A stretch of DNA of 64,000 nt, from positions 62,001 to 126,000 of the forward strand of contig NZ_FCOE02000019.1 of assembly GCF_001544915.2 (NCBI RefSeq). Direction: 5' to 3'. Origin of the DNA: Caballeronia pedi. Lineage in GTDB: Bacteria > Pseudomonadota > Gammaproteobacteria > Burkholderiales > Burkholderiaceae. The stretch's first letter is position 1; each line of letters starts with the position of its first letter. Positions 34,890-43,274 of the stretch are shown in pieces. The position numbers and the translations under genes were made by a program. The notes below the pieces were generated by a model. The model was not told the DNA's origin and did no database searches. It was given only the letters and a program-made list of their open reading frames with translations.

Positions 34890-35600
34890 GTGCCGCAGAT
34901 CGAGCCAGCTTTGCATACAATCCAGCCTGAAGTGGCGCGTTCGGCGGACGACGTCTACGTCGCCATCAAGGACGCGCTCGCCGGCGGTCAGTACGGCGCG
35001 GGCCAGTATCTGCGCGAGGAAGTGCTAGCGAGAAGCCTCGGTGTCAGCCGCACGCCCGTGCGTGAAGCCTTGCGCCGGCTGGATGCAGAAGGCTGGGTCG
35101 AAACGCGCCCGAACTACGGCGTGCGCGTGAAGGCGTGGACCTTGCAGGACGCACGCGAGATCTTCGAGGCGCGCCTTCTGATCGAGCCGTATCTCGCCGG
35201 GCGCGCGGCGCTTTCGATCGGCGCATCGGATATTGCGCGTCTCAAAGACCTGGCCGACGCGATGCTCGCCATCACGCAACATCCGTCGACCGCCGAATCC
35301 TGCGAAGCGTGGTTCACCGCGAACGGCGAATTCCACGCGATCATCACGGCCGCCGCGAACAACGCGCGCCTCGACCGTTCGCTCAGGTCGATGAAGGAAA
35401 CGCCGCTCATCAAATGGACGTTCGACACTTACGACGACCGTGACCGCGAGCGCAGCGCGCGTCAGCACTTCGAAATCGTACTCGCGCTCGAACAGCGCAA
35501 CGCCGCGTGGGCGGAAGCCGTCACGCGCTGTCATATCCTCGCCGCCGAAAAGGCGGTGCTCGACCGCCACGACAGGGAACATTCCGCGTTCCAGCCTTGA
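34890..35600 (+). CDS. GntR-family regulator, FCD (FadR) subfamily
   Basis: 236 residues from GTG 34890; GTG 34932 is an alternative start that would leave the second TTGCATACAAT copy upstream of the gene. Winged HTH at ~18-80 (DDVYVAIKDALAGGQYGAGQ, LARSLGVSRTPVREALRRLD, GWVETRPNYGVRVK); the FCD helical ligand domain follows (FEARLLIEPYLAGRAA, CEAWFTANGEFHAIITAAAN, RSARQHFEIVLAL, AEAVTRCHI), with the Asp/His positions of a metal-binding FCD pocket. It precedes an MFS carrier and a PEP mutase-family enzyme and should control them in response to a carboxylic acid. Confidence 0.92.
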   Translation: MPQIEPALHTIQPEVARSADDVYVAIKDALAGGQYGAGQYLREEVLARSLGVSRTPVREALRRLDAEGWVETRPNYGVRVKAWTLQDAREIFEARLLIEPYLAGRAALSIGASDIARLKDLADAMLAITQHPSTAESCEAWFTANGEFHAIITAAANNARLDRSLRSMKETPLIKWTFDTYDDRDRERSARQHFEIVLALEQRNAAWAEAVTRCHILAAEKAVLDRHDREHSAFQP

Positions 35601-35640
35601 GCGGTTCGAGTCATAACAGCATCGACACTGGAGACACGAC

Positions 35641-37053
35641 ATGGCGGGCACAGACAGCACGACGATCAGCACCGTAAGCGCAGGTCCGCGCCTCGACCGA
35701 TTACCGATCTCGGGTTTTCACAAGCGCGTGCTATGGCTGATCGGCGCGGGCATGTTTCTCGATTCCTTCGATGTCTATCTCGCGGGCGGCGTGCTCGGCG
35801 CGCTCACGAAGACCGGCTGGTCGACGATGCAGCTCAACGCCGCGTTCCTCTCGTCGACCTTCATCGGCATGCTGATCGGCGCGTTCACGGCGGGCGTGCT
35901 CGGCGATGCGAAAGGCCGCAAGTTCACCTATCAGTTCAACCTCGCGGTGTTCGGCCTCGCGTCGCTGGCGGGCGCGTTCGCGCCGGACATGACGTGGCTC
36001 ATCGTGTGCCGCTTCTTCATGGGGCTCGGGCTGGGCGCGGAGATCGTCGTCGGTTATGGCTCGGTTGGCGAGTTCATGCCGCCCGCGGTGCGCGGCAGAT
36101 GGTCGGCGTATCTGTCGCTCATCACGAACTCGGCGCTGTTCTTCTCGACCTTCCTCGGCTATCTGATCATTCCGACGATCGGCTGGCGCGCGATGTTCGC
36201 GATCGTCGGCGTCGGCGCGATGGTCGTCTGGGTGATCCGCAAGAAGATGCCCGAGTCGCCGCGCTGGCTCGAATCGAAAGGCCGTTATGAGGAAGCCGAA
36301 GCGATCCTGCGCGCCGCCGAAGAAGAGTCGTCGCGCCACGCGCCGCTGCCGCCCGTCGACGATGCGCCGCGCACCGTGACCAAAAAGACCACCCTGCTCG
36401 AACTCTTCTCGCCTTCGCAGATTCGCCGCACGTTCGTGTCGATCGTCGTGCAGATCGCGATCAACATGGTGATCTACGGCTTCATCGTGTGGGTGCCGAC
36501 GTTCCTGATGAAACAGGGCGTCGGCATGGCGTCATCGCTCGGGTATTCGTCGCTGATGGCGCTCGGCGGGCCGGCGGGCGCGCTCCTGGGCGTGCTCGTC
36601 GCCGACCGGATCGGCCGCAAGAACGGCCTGATCGCGGTCGCCGTGCTGGCGGCCGTGATCGGCTGGCTGTATGGGAACTCCTCCGGTGTCGCGATGGCGA
36701 CGTTGCTCGGCTTCCTGCTTTTCACGCTGACGTATCTGATGGTCGCGCTCGGCATCGCGACGTACATTCCCGAGCTTTTCGCCACCGAAAACCGCATGCG
36801 CGCGAACGGCATCGCGGGCTGCGCGGGGCGCATCACCGGCATTTTCGCGCCGCAGCTCGTCGTCGTGATGTACGCGGCGGGCGGCGTGAAGGACGTGCTG
36901 TCGATGATCATCGGCGCGCTCGTCGTGATGGCCGTCGTGCTGGCGGTGTTCGGCATCGAGACGAACCGCCGCTCGCTGGAAGACATCGCGCCTTCGCCCG
37001 CGACCGATGACGCGCTCGCGGCATCGGCGCTGTCGCGCGAATCACATCGTTGA
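35641..37053 (+). CDS. MFS transporter (sugar/organic-acid importer type)
   Basis: 470 residues, TGGAGAC before ATG 35641. Residues 25-45 have FHKRVLWLIGAGMFLDSFDV (MHS/SP-type acid pair in helix 1), GVLGDAKGRKF in loop 2-3, LGAEIVVGYGSVGEFMPPAV, KKMPESPRWLESKGRYEEAE (central loop, typical of the sugar-porter family) and VADRIGRKNGL in loop 8-9. Likely an importer of an organic acid or sugar derivative. It is 40 bp after the GntR gene and overlaps by 4 bp the open frame of the next gene. Confidence 0.9.
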   Translation: MAGTDSTTISTVSAGPRLDRLPISGFHKRVLWLIGAGMFLDSFDVYLAGGVLGALTKTGWSTMQLNAAFLSSTFIGMLIGAFTAGVLGDAKGRKFTYQFNLAVFGLASLAGAFAPDMTWLIVCRFFMGLGLGAEIVVGYGSVGEFMPPAVRGRWSAYLSLITNSALFFSTFLGYLIIPTIGWRAMFAIVGVGAMVVWVIRKKMPESPRWLESKGRYEEAEAILRAAEEESSRHAPLPPVDDAPRTVTKKTTLLELFSPSQIRRTFVSIVVQIAINMVIYGFIVWVPTFLMKQGVGMASSLGYSSLMALGGPAGALLGVLVADRIGRKNGLIAVAVLAAVIGWLYGNSSGVAMATLLGFLLFTLTYLMVALGIATYIPELFATENRMRANGIAGCAGRITGIFAPQLVVVMYAAGGVKDVLSMIIGALVVMAVVLAVFGIETNRRSLEDIAPSPATDDALAASALSRESHR

Positions 37054-37073
37054 AACTTTTCAAGGAAACCGTC

Positions 37074-37952
37074 ATGAGCGTTACGCATGCAGACAAGCGT
37101 CAGGCACTGAAAGCGCGGTTCGCGCGCAAGGAGATCGTTACCGCGCCGGGCATCTTCGACATGATCTCCGCGAAGATGGCAGACTCGATGGGCTTCGAAT
37201 GCCTCTATATGACGGGCTTCGGCACGGTCGCATCGTATCTCGGCCTGCCGGACGCGGGGCTCGCGACCTACACCGACATGGTCGATCGCGTGGCGGCGTT
37301 CTGCGGCGGCACCAATACGCCGATGATCTGCGATGGCGACACGGGTTACGGCGGCTTGCTGAACGTTGCGCATACGGTGCGTGGTTACGAGCAGGCGGGC
37401 GCGGCGGGCATTCAGCTCGAAGATCAGGAGTTCCCGAAGAAATGCGGTCATACGCCGGGGCGGCGCGTGATCGCGCTCGAAGACATGGTGCGCAAGATCA
37501 AGGTCGCGGTGGAAAGCCGTGGCGACGCCAATTTCCAGATCGTCGCGCGAACCGATGCACGCACGTCGCTCGGGCTCGATGAAGCGTTGCGTCGTGGCGA
37601 AGCCTATGCGAAAGCCGGCGCCGATGTGCTGTTCATCGAATCGCCGGAGAGTGTCGAGGAACTGGAGAAGATCGGGCGCGCGTTCGACATGCCGCTGCTC
37701 GTGAATGTCGTCGAAGGCGGGCGCACGCCGCAGTTGGCGCCCGAGGAATTGCAGAAGCTCGGATTCTCGCTGGCGATCTATCCGGCGTCGGGGTTTCTAT
37801 CCGTTGCGAAGGCGCTCAAGGATGTCTATGGCGAGATTCTCGCGCGCAAGGGCACGATGGGCGCGTCAGCCGCGATGTATCCGTTCCCGGAGATGTGCGA
37901 GCTGATGGGCTTCCCCGAAGTGTGGGCGTTCGACCGGGCGCACGCGGACTGA
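37074..37952 (+). CDS. Isocitrate lyase/PEP mutase-superfamily enzyme (lyase or decarboxylase)
   Basis: 292 residues, with CAAGGAAACC before ATG 37074. The fold signatures are present: GIFDMISAKMADSMGFEC, CDGDTGYGG (metal site), EDQEFPKKCGHTPGRRVI (the KKCGH active-site loop of lyase members) and ARTDA. The loop places it with methylisocitrate, 2,3-dimethylmalate or related C-C lyases rather than with PEP mutase. It is the last gene of the GntR-MFS operon, so it probably cleaves the acid that the carrier imports. Confidence 0.88.
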   Translation: MSVTHADKRQALKARFARKEIVTAPGIFDMISAKMADSMGFECLYMTGFGTVASYLGLPDAGLATYTDMVDRVAAFCGGTNTPMICDGDTGYGGLLNVAHTVRGYEQAGAAGIQLEDQEFPKKCGHTPGRRVIALEDMVRKIKVAVESRGDANFQIVARTDARTSLGLDEALRRGEAYAKAGADVLFIESPESVEELEKIGRAFDMPLLVNVVEGGRTPQLAPEELQKLGFSLAIYPASGFLSVAKALKDVYGEILARKGTMGASAAMYPFPEMCELMGFPEVWAFDRAHAD

Positions 37953-37964
37953 CGCTATCCACAC

Positions 37965-38369
37965 TCACGCGAGCGCCGCGACGCAATCGATCTCGATGTC
38001 GAAGCCACCCGGCCACGCCGGCACGTTGATGAAGATGCGTGCCGGCGGGTTCGGTCCGAAGAAGCGTCCGTAGACGGCGTTCACGACGGGAAACGCATCC
38101 ACGGACGTGCAATAGACATTGCACTTCAACACCTGATCGAGCGACGAACCCGCCGTCTCGACGCACAGTTTCAACTGCTGAAGCACCAGTTCCGTCTGCC
38201 GTTCGATGGTTGCATTCGCAACCACTTCGCCGGTTTCCGGATCGAACGGCGGAAAGCCCGACACGTAGACCGTATCGCCGTGGCGCGCGACGGCGGATGT
38301 CGGGGCCTTGAATCGTTCGAGCCAGGTCGAAAGCGGTTCGACGCGGATGAGTTCGCGAGCCATATGCAT
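37965..38369 (-). CDS. RidA-family protein (YjgF/YER057c/UK114)
   Basis: 134 residues (ATG 38369; ATG 38363 is equally well placed after AAAGGAG). Family marks: VARHGDTVYVSGFPPFDPETG, LVLQQLKLCVETAGSSLDQV, NVYCTSVDAFPVVNAVYGRFF, and the C-terminal PARIFINVPAWPGGFDIEID. RidA proteins hydrolyse reactive enamine/imine intermediates made by PLP enzymes; the key Arg is in PARIFI. The insert before IEID and the Gly-rich end place it in a subfamily outside archetypal RidA. It is 20 bp upstream (same strand direction) of a PEP mutase-family gene's end. Confidence 0.85.
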   Translation of the reverse strand: MHMARELIRVEPLSTWLERFKAPTSAVARHGDTVYVSGFPPFDPETGEVVANATIERQTELVLQQLKLCVETAGSSLDQVLKCNVYCTSVDAFPVVNAVYGRFFGPNPPARIFINVPAWPGGFDIEIDCVAALA

Positions 38370-38389
38370 GTTCTCCTTTGCGTAAGGAA

Positions 38390-39214
38390 CTAGCCGCGCG
38401 CGTCGAATATTCCATTGAGATCATTGCCCGCGGCCGCGTCCTTGAAGCCGTCGAAGCGCCCTTCGCCGAGTCCTTGCGCCGCGCGGATGAACCCGCCCCA
38501 CGCCGCCCGCGCGAGCCCGCCGCCGACGCTCACGCGCCGCACGCCGAGCGCGGCGACATCGCTCAAGGTGAACTCGGACACACCGCCGATCAGCAGATTC
38601 ACGGGCTTCGGCCCGACCGCCTTCACCACCGCCTCGATCTGCTCGCGTGTCTTGATGCCCGGCGCGTAGAGGCAATCCGCGCCCGCATCGGAATAGGCCT
38701 TGAGACGCGCGATCGCATCGTCGATATCGGGCTTGCCTGCGAAGAAATTCTCCGCGCGGCCGACGAGCAGCGTGTCGCCGCCGCTTTCATCGATCGCGCG
38801 CCGCGCCGCCTTCATGCGCGCCACGGCGACATCGACCGGAAACAGCGGTGCCGATGCATCGCCGGTCGAGTCTTCGATCGACAAGCCCGCGACGCCCGTC
38901 TCCACCGCCAGCTTCACGCTTTGCGCGACTTCCTCCGGCGTCGCGCCGAAGCCGCTTTCGAAGTCCGCGTTCACGGGCAGGTCGGTCGCTTCGGCGATCT
39001 CGCGCAAGTGCGCGAGCACGGCGTCGCGCGTCACGTGGTTGTCCGCGTGGCCGCGCGACCAGGCGAAACCGGAACTCGTCGTCGCGAGCGCCTTGAAGCC
39101 GAGCGTCGCGAGATAACGCGCGGAGCCGACGTCCCAGGGATTCGGCAACATGAAACAACCGGATTCGTGCAGTGCGCGAAAAGCCGCGCGTTTCTCGGCG
39201 ACGGTGCGGGGCAT
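38390..39214 (-). CDS. Isocitrate lyase/PEP mutase-family protein, second paralogue
   Basis: 274 residues, CAGGAGACC before ATG 39214. Motifs: FMLPNPWDVGSARYLATLGF, ATTSSGFAWSRG, NADFESGFG (metal site), GLSIEDST and LLVGRAENFF. The KKCGH loop is absent (SIEDSTGDASAPLFP stands in its place), so chemistry differs from the enzyme at 37074-37952. Family members without the loop include oxaloacetate decarboxylases and proteins of unknown function. It forms a two-gene unit with RidA. Confidence 0.87.
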   Translation of the reverse strand: MPRTVAEKRAAFRALHESGCFMLPNPWDVGSARYLATLGFKALATTSSGFAWSRGHADNHVTRDAVLAHLREIAEATDLPVNADFESGFGATPEEVAQSVKLAVETGVAGLSIEDSTGDASAPLFPVDVAVARMKAARRAIDESGGDTLLVGRAENFFAGKPDIDDAIARLKAYSDAGADCLYAPGIKTREQIEAVVKAVGPKPVNLLIGGVSEFTLSDVAALGVRRVSVGGGLARAAWGGFIRAAQGLGEGRFDGFKDAAAGNDLNGIFDARG

Positions 39215-39332
39215 ACGGTCTCCTGTCGATCAACGGGTCGGAACGTAGACGATACGCGATCACGCGAAACCGCGCTGGTCACTAAGTCTCTCTTAAGCAA
39301 ACGCCCACTACGCTTGACCCCTTTCCCATCCC

Positions 39333-40100
39333 ATGAGAAACGACATGGAGCAAGCAAAGCATGCACTCACCAAGGTTCCGGAGCTGACGCTCGCGTTCTG
39401 GATCATCAAGATCGCGGCGACGACGCTCGGCGAAACCGGCGGCGACGCGCTATCGATGTCGATGAATCTCGGCTATCTGATGAGCACGATCATCTTCGCG
39501 GCGGTGTTCGTCGTCGCGGTGATCGCGCAGATCAGGGCGGACCGGTTTCAGCCCGCGCTCTACTGGATCACGATCATCGCGACGACGACCGTCGGCACCA
39601 CGCTGGCCGACTTCGCCGACCGCTCGCTCGGCATCGGCTATGCGGGCGGCAGCGCAATCCTGTTCGCGCTGCTGCTTGCGTCGCTCGTGGTGTGGCATCG
39701 CGCGATGGGGTCGGTATCGGTAGCGACGATCGCATCGCCGAAAGCCGAAGCGTTCTACTGGGTGACGATCATGTTCTCGCAGACGCTCGGCACCGCGCTC
39801 GGCGACTGGACCGCCGACAGCGCGGGCTTCGGCTACACGGGCGCGGCGATGATCTTCGGCGGCCTGTTGCTGCTGATCGTGCTCGCGTATTACTTCACGG
39901 AGGTGTCGCGCACCGTGCTGTTCTGGAGCGCGTTCATTCTGACGCGGCCGCTCGGCGCGGTGGTCGGCGATTTTCTCGACAAGCCGATCGCGAACGGTGG
40001 ACTCGCGATGAGCCGCTACGGCGCGTCGATCGCACTTGCGATGTTCATCGTCGTGTGTGGATTGCTGTTCAGGCAGCGGGCGGCGCGTGTGGCGCATTGA
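39333..40100 (+). CDS. Four-repeat membrane protein (COG4705-like), unknown function
   Basis: 255 residues (ATG 39333; ATG 39345 also possible). Four copies of a two-helix unit, each opening with a short conserved motif followed by an acidic residue: KIAATTLGETGGDAL, IATTTVGTTLADFAD, MFSQTLGTALGDWTAD and ILTRPLGAVVGDFLDKP. The spacing is about 60 residues and the pattern T-x-G-x-x-x-x-D recurs in the middle of each. Such regular repeats are typical of a transporter or channel. No assigned function; I would not name a substrate. Confidence 0.8.
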   Translation: MRNDMEQAKHALTKVPELTLAFWIIKIAATTLGETGGDALSMSMNLGYLMSTIIFAAVFVVAVIAQIRADRFQPALYWITIIATTTVGTTLADFADRSLGIGYAGGSAILFALLLASLVVWHRAMGSVSVATIASPKAEAFYWVTIMFSQTLGTALGDWTADSAGFGYTGAAMIFGGLLLLIVLAYYFTEVSRTVLFWSAFILTRPLGAVVGDFLDKPIANGGLAMSRYGASIALAMFIVVCGLLFRQRAARVAH

Positions 40101-40107
40101 GGCGCCG

Positions 40108-40137
40108 CAAAAAAACGGCGGTCCCGAAGGACCGCCG
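40108..40137 (-). terminator. Intrinsic terminator of katG
   Basis: Read on the minus strand, the stem CGGCGGTCC, loop TTCG, and the complementary arm GGACCGCCG (40137-40116) are followed at once by seven T (40109-40115 on the plus strand are A). This is a clean Rho-independent terminator, 22 bp after the katG stop. Confidence 0.9.
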
Positions 40138-40158
40138 CGCGTCTGCTTACTTTTACTT

Positions 40159-42420
40159 CTACTTCTTCAGATCGAAACGATCTAGGTTCATCACCTTGGC
40201 CCAGGCCGCGACGAAGTCCTTCACGAACTTCTCCTGCGCATCGCTGCTCGCATAGACTTCGGCGAACGCGCGCAGCACCGAATGCGACCCGAAGATCAGG
40301 TCGACGCGGCTGCCGGTCCACTTGCGCTGCCCCGTCTTGCTATCGCGTCCTTCGAACACATCGCGGACCGACGACATCGGCTGCCATTCCGTGTTCATGT
40401 CGAGCAGGTTGACGAAGAAGTCGTTCGTCAGCGTTTCGGGCTTGTCGGTGAAGACGCCATGCGCGCCCTTGCCGGCCCCGTTCAGCACGCGCAAACCTCC
40501 GATGAGCGCGGTCATTTCCGGTGCGGTCAGCGTCAGCAGTTGCGCCCGGTCGATCAGCAACGACTCGACTGGCACTCGCACATTCCCCTTGACGAAGTTG
40601 CGAAAGCCGTCGGCTACCGGTTCGAGCGCCCCGACCGATTGCACGTCGGTCTGGTCCTGCGAGGCGTCCATGCGGCCCGGCGTGAACGGCACCGTGACCT
40701 TGTGACCGGCCTTCTCGGCGGCCTTTTCGATCGCCGCGCCGCCCGCCAGCACGATCAAATCGGCTATCGAGATCTTCTTGCCGCCGGATTGCGCGCCGTT
40801 GAACTCGCCCTGAATGCCTTCGAGCGTCTTCAGCACTTTCGCGAGCTGCTCCGGCTGGTTCGCTTCCCAGTCCTTCTGCGGTGCAAGGCGAATGCGCGCG
40901 CCGTTTGCGCCGCCGCGCTTGTCGGAGCCACGGAACGTCGATGCCGATGCCCACGCCGCCGACACCAGCTCGGAGATCGACAACCCCGACGCCAGCACTT
41001 TCTGCTTGAGCGCCGCGACCTCCTGATCGCCGACCAGCGGATGATCGACTTCCGGAATCGGGTCCTGCCACAGCAGTTCCTCCGATGGCACTTCAGGTCC
41101 GAGATAGCGCGCCTTCGGACCCATGTCGCGGTGCGTCAGCTTGAACCACGCGCGGGCGAAGGCATCGGCGAACTGGTCGGGGTTCTCCCAGAAGCGCTTC
41201 GAAATCTTCGCGTATTCCGGATCGAAGCGTAGCGACAGGTCCGTCGTCAGCATGGTCGGCTTGATCTTCTTCGATGGATCGTGCGCGTGCGGCACGGTTT
41301 CCGCCGAATCCTTCGCGACCCATTGATTCGCGCCCGCCGGGCTCTTCGTCAGTTCCCATTCGTGCCCGAACAGGCTTTCCCAGAAGCCGCTGCCCCACTT
41401 CGTCGGCGTGGTGGTCCAGGTGACTTCGAGGCCGCTCGTGATCGTGTCGGCGCCCTTGCCGCTGCCGTAACTGCTCTTCCAGCCGAGGCCCATGTTCTCC
41501 AGATCGGCGGATTCCGGCTCTGGGCCGACGTTGTCCGCCGGGCCCGCGCCGTGCGTCTTGCCGAAGGTGTGTCCACCGGCGATCAGCGCGACGGTTTCTT
41601 CGTCGTTCATCGCCATGCGCGCGAAGGTCTCGCGGATATCGTGCGCCGCCGCGAGCGGATCGGGATTGCCCTCCGGGCCTTCCGGGTTGACATAGATCAG
41701 ACCCATCTGCACCGCGCCGAGCGGGTTCTCCAGATTGCGGCCATCGTCGGTGCGGCTGACTTCCTCGCCGTGCTTTTCGACATCGGCGGTAATCACGCCC
41801 TGATCGGAGTCGTTGCCGGCCGCGCCCTTGCCATAGCGGACATCGCCGCCGAGCCAGGTTTTCTCGTTGCCCCAGTAGACGTCCTGATCCGGCTCCCATG
41901 TGTCCTCGCGGCCGCCCGCGAAGCCGAAGGTCTTGAAGCCCATCGTTTCGAGCGCGACGTTGCCTGACAGAATGATCAGGTCGGCCCAGGAAAGCTTCTG
42001 CCCGTACTTCTGCTTCACCGGCCAGAGCAGACGCCGCGCCTTGTCGAGGCTGACATTGTCCGGCCAGCTATTGAGCGGCGCGAAACGCTGCTGGCCGCGC
42101 CCGCCGCCTCCCCGGCCATCGCCGATGCGGTAGGTGCCGGCGCTGTGCCACGCCATGCGGATGAACAGCGGGCCGTAGTGGCCGAAGTCGGCGGGCCACC
42201 AGTCTTTCGAATCGGTCATCACCGCTGCGAGGTCCTGCTTGACCGCGGCGAGATCGAGGCTCTTGAATGCTTCGGCGTAGTCGAAACCCGTGTCCAGCGG
42301 ATTCGACTTGCCGGAATGCTGATTCAGCAGATCCACCCGTAGTTGCCGCGGCCACCAGTCACGGTTCGTCGTTCCTGTACCGGCGGCATGCGTAAACGGG
42401 CACTTCGATTCGTTCGACAT
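40159..42420 (-). CDS. katG: Catalase-peroxidase
   Basis: 753 residues, strong ribosome site AAGGAGATAACGC before ATG 42420. Distal pocket FIRMAWHSAGTYR and proximal haem His in IAGGHTFGKTHGAG; the Trp-Tyr-Met adduct residues are W in MAWHS, Y in GLIYVNPEGPEG and M in ENMGLGW. The C-terminal duplicated domain runs from ~430 to 753 and lacks the haem site as usual. It breaks down hydrogen peroxide and is usually OxyR controlled. The upstream gap was not seen to contain an identifiable OxyR site. Confidence 0.97.
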   Translation of the reverse strand: MSNESKCPFTHAAGTGTTNRDWWPRQLRVDLLNQHSGKSNPLDTGFDYAEAFKSLDLAAVKQDLAAVMTDSKDWWPADFGHYGPLFIRMAWHSAGTYRIGDGRGGGGRGQQRFAPLNSWPDNVSLDKARRLLWPVKQKYGQKLSWADLIILSGNVALETMGFKTFGFAGGREDTWEPDQDVYWGNEKTWLGGDVRYGKGAAGNDSDQGVITADVEKHGEEVSRTDDGRNLENPLGAVQMGLIYVNPEGPEGNPDPLAAAHDIRETFARMAMNDEETVALIAGGHTFGKTHGAGPADNVGPEPESADLENMGLGWKSSYGSGKGADTITSGLEVTWTTTPTKWGSGFWESLFGHEWELTKSPAGANQWVAKDSAETVPHAHDPSKKIKPTMLTTDLSLRFDPEYAKISKRFWENPDQFADAFARAWFKLTHRDMGPKARYLGPEVPSEELLWQDPIPEVDHPLVGDQEVAALKQKVLASGLSISELVSAAWASASTFRGSDKRGGANGARIRLAPQKDWEANQPEQLAKVLKTLEGIQGEFNGAQSGGKKISIADLIVLAGGAAIEKAAEKAGHKVTVPFTPGRMDASQDQTDVQSVGALEPVADGFRNFVKGNVRVPVESLLIDRAQLLTLTAPEMTALIGGLRVLNGAGKGAHGVFTDKPETLTNDFFVNLLDMNTEWQPMSSVRDVFEGRDSKTGQRKWTGSRVDLIFGSHSVLRAFAEVYASSDAQEKFVKDFVAAWAKVMNLDRFDLKK

Positions 42421-42943
42421 GCGTTATCTCCTTGCGAGGACGTACCCACTAGTTTTTCTACTACTCACTTCCAAGGCGTCAGGCTTGCGTGCGTTCCGTG
42501 CTGCACGAACCTGGTCCAGAAAGGGTTGTCGCGGCGCGCGGCGGACGAGCGCAACTCGTCCCGGCAGCCTTACTCATCTTGAAAAATACGTGAGAGCGAC
42601 GCTCAATAGAATGCGATTTTTGCAATGCCGCCGATAGGTGACGGCTATAAGCCGACGGCTCTTTCGCGATGCCCGCGCTTGCTGCACTGCGCAATGACGA
42701 GCGATGCGTCATGGCGCGATCGCCCGGCGTGCCTGACTTCGATTCGTCATGAAAGCTCCTTCCAGTCGGTGTAGGGATCGGGCTTGACGGACCAGCGCGC
42801 AGCGTCGCGCGTGCCTCGCGCGAATGGGCAGGGTCTTTCAGTCTAGCAGCGTCTGGTTCGGTTGGCAGACGGAATGCGCCGGGAGGAACATCGCGCTAGT
42901 CGTCCGTTTGGGAAATGGTCGGGAATCGTTGGGTGTTGGAGGA
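42421..42943. other. Gene-free gap between katG and the toxin-antitoxin pair
   Basis: About 520 bp with no supported gene. It carries the katG promoter (near 42440-42600, AT-rich) on the minus strand. Short Arg/Ser-rich ORFs here have no codon bias or ribosome sites. The lower GC than the flanks fits an insertion boundary next to the TA pair. Confidence 0.6.
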
Positions 42944-42971
42944 TTTGACAACACATCAGGGTGTTGTCAAA
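42944..42971 (+). promoter_or_regulatory. Palindrome abutting the TumE start codon
   Basis: TTTGACAACAC (42944-42954) and its exact reverse complement (42961-42971) flank ATCAGG. The right arm ends one base before the ATG at 42972. The antitoxin-like TumA protein carries a DNA-binding fold and is the natural ligand, but the dyad could also form an mRNA hairpin, with GGAGG immediately before it at 42939-42943. Confidence 0.75.
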
Positions 42972-43274
42972 ATGTCCAACGTAAAAGCAAGGCTAGTCAT
43001 ACGTCAGCGCGAGGAGTTTTCGCCCGGAGCGTTCGTAGAACTCATGATCTGGCACCTCCCGCAGCCCGTCCCAGGATGCACGCATCCGTACAAGTACAGG
43101 CTTGCATACGTGGTGGGTGGTGAATGCGTGCTGCGTTACGACAACGAACGGGGCAAAGGCGATCATCGTCACTTTGTCGGCGTCGAGACGCCTTACGTCT
43201 TCAGGTCAGTCGAACAACTGCATGCCGACTTCCTCTCGAACGTGCAAATCTGGAATAGATGGAGGTCAAGATGA
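42972..43274 (+). CDS. TumE-family toxin (DUF6516-like), 100 aa
   Basis: ATG 42972 gives MSNVKARLVIRQREEFSPGA, the family's usual N-terminus; the open frame continues to 42915 but lacks support. Further marks: FVELMIWHLPQPVPGCTHPY, KYRLAYVVGGECVLRYDNE, GKGDHRHF. This small protein family is annotated as the toxin of TumE/TumA toxin-antitoxin systems. The DHRH cluster is a plausible catalytic or RNA-binding element. The gene overlaps the antitoxin-like gene at its end. No ribosome site lies directly upstream because the palindrome fills that space. Family assignment rests on recalled motifs. Confidence 0.72.
   Translation: MSNVKARLVIRQREEFSPGAFVELMIWHLPQPVPGCTHPYKYRLAYVVGGECVLRYDNERGKGDHRHFVGVETPYVFRSVEQLHADFLSNVQIWNRWRSR

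Noticed and set aside
42479..42712. 77-codon minus-strand frame upstream of katG
   Set aside because: Ser/Arg-rich, no ribosome site, overlaps the katG promoter region.
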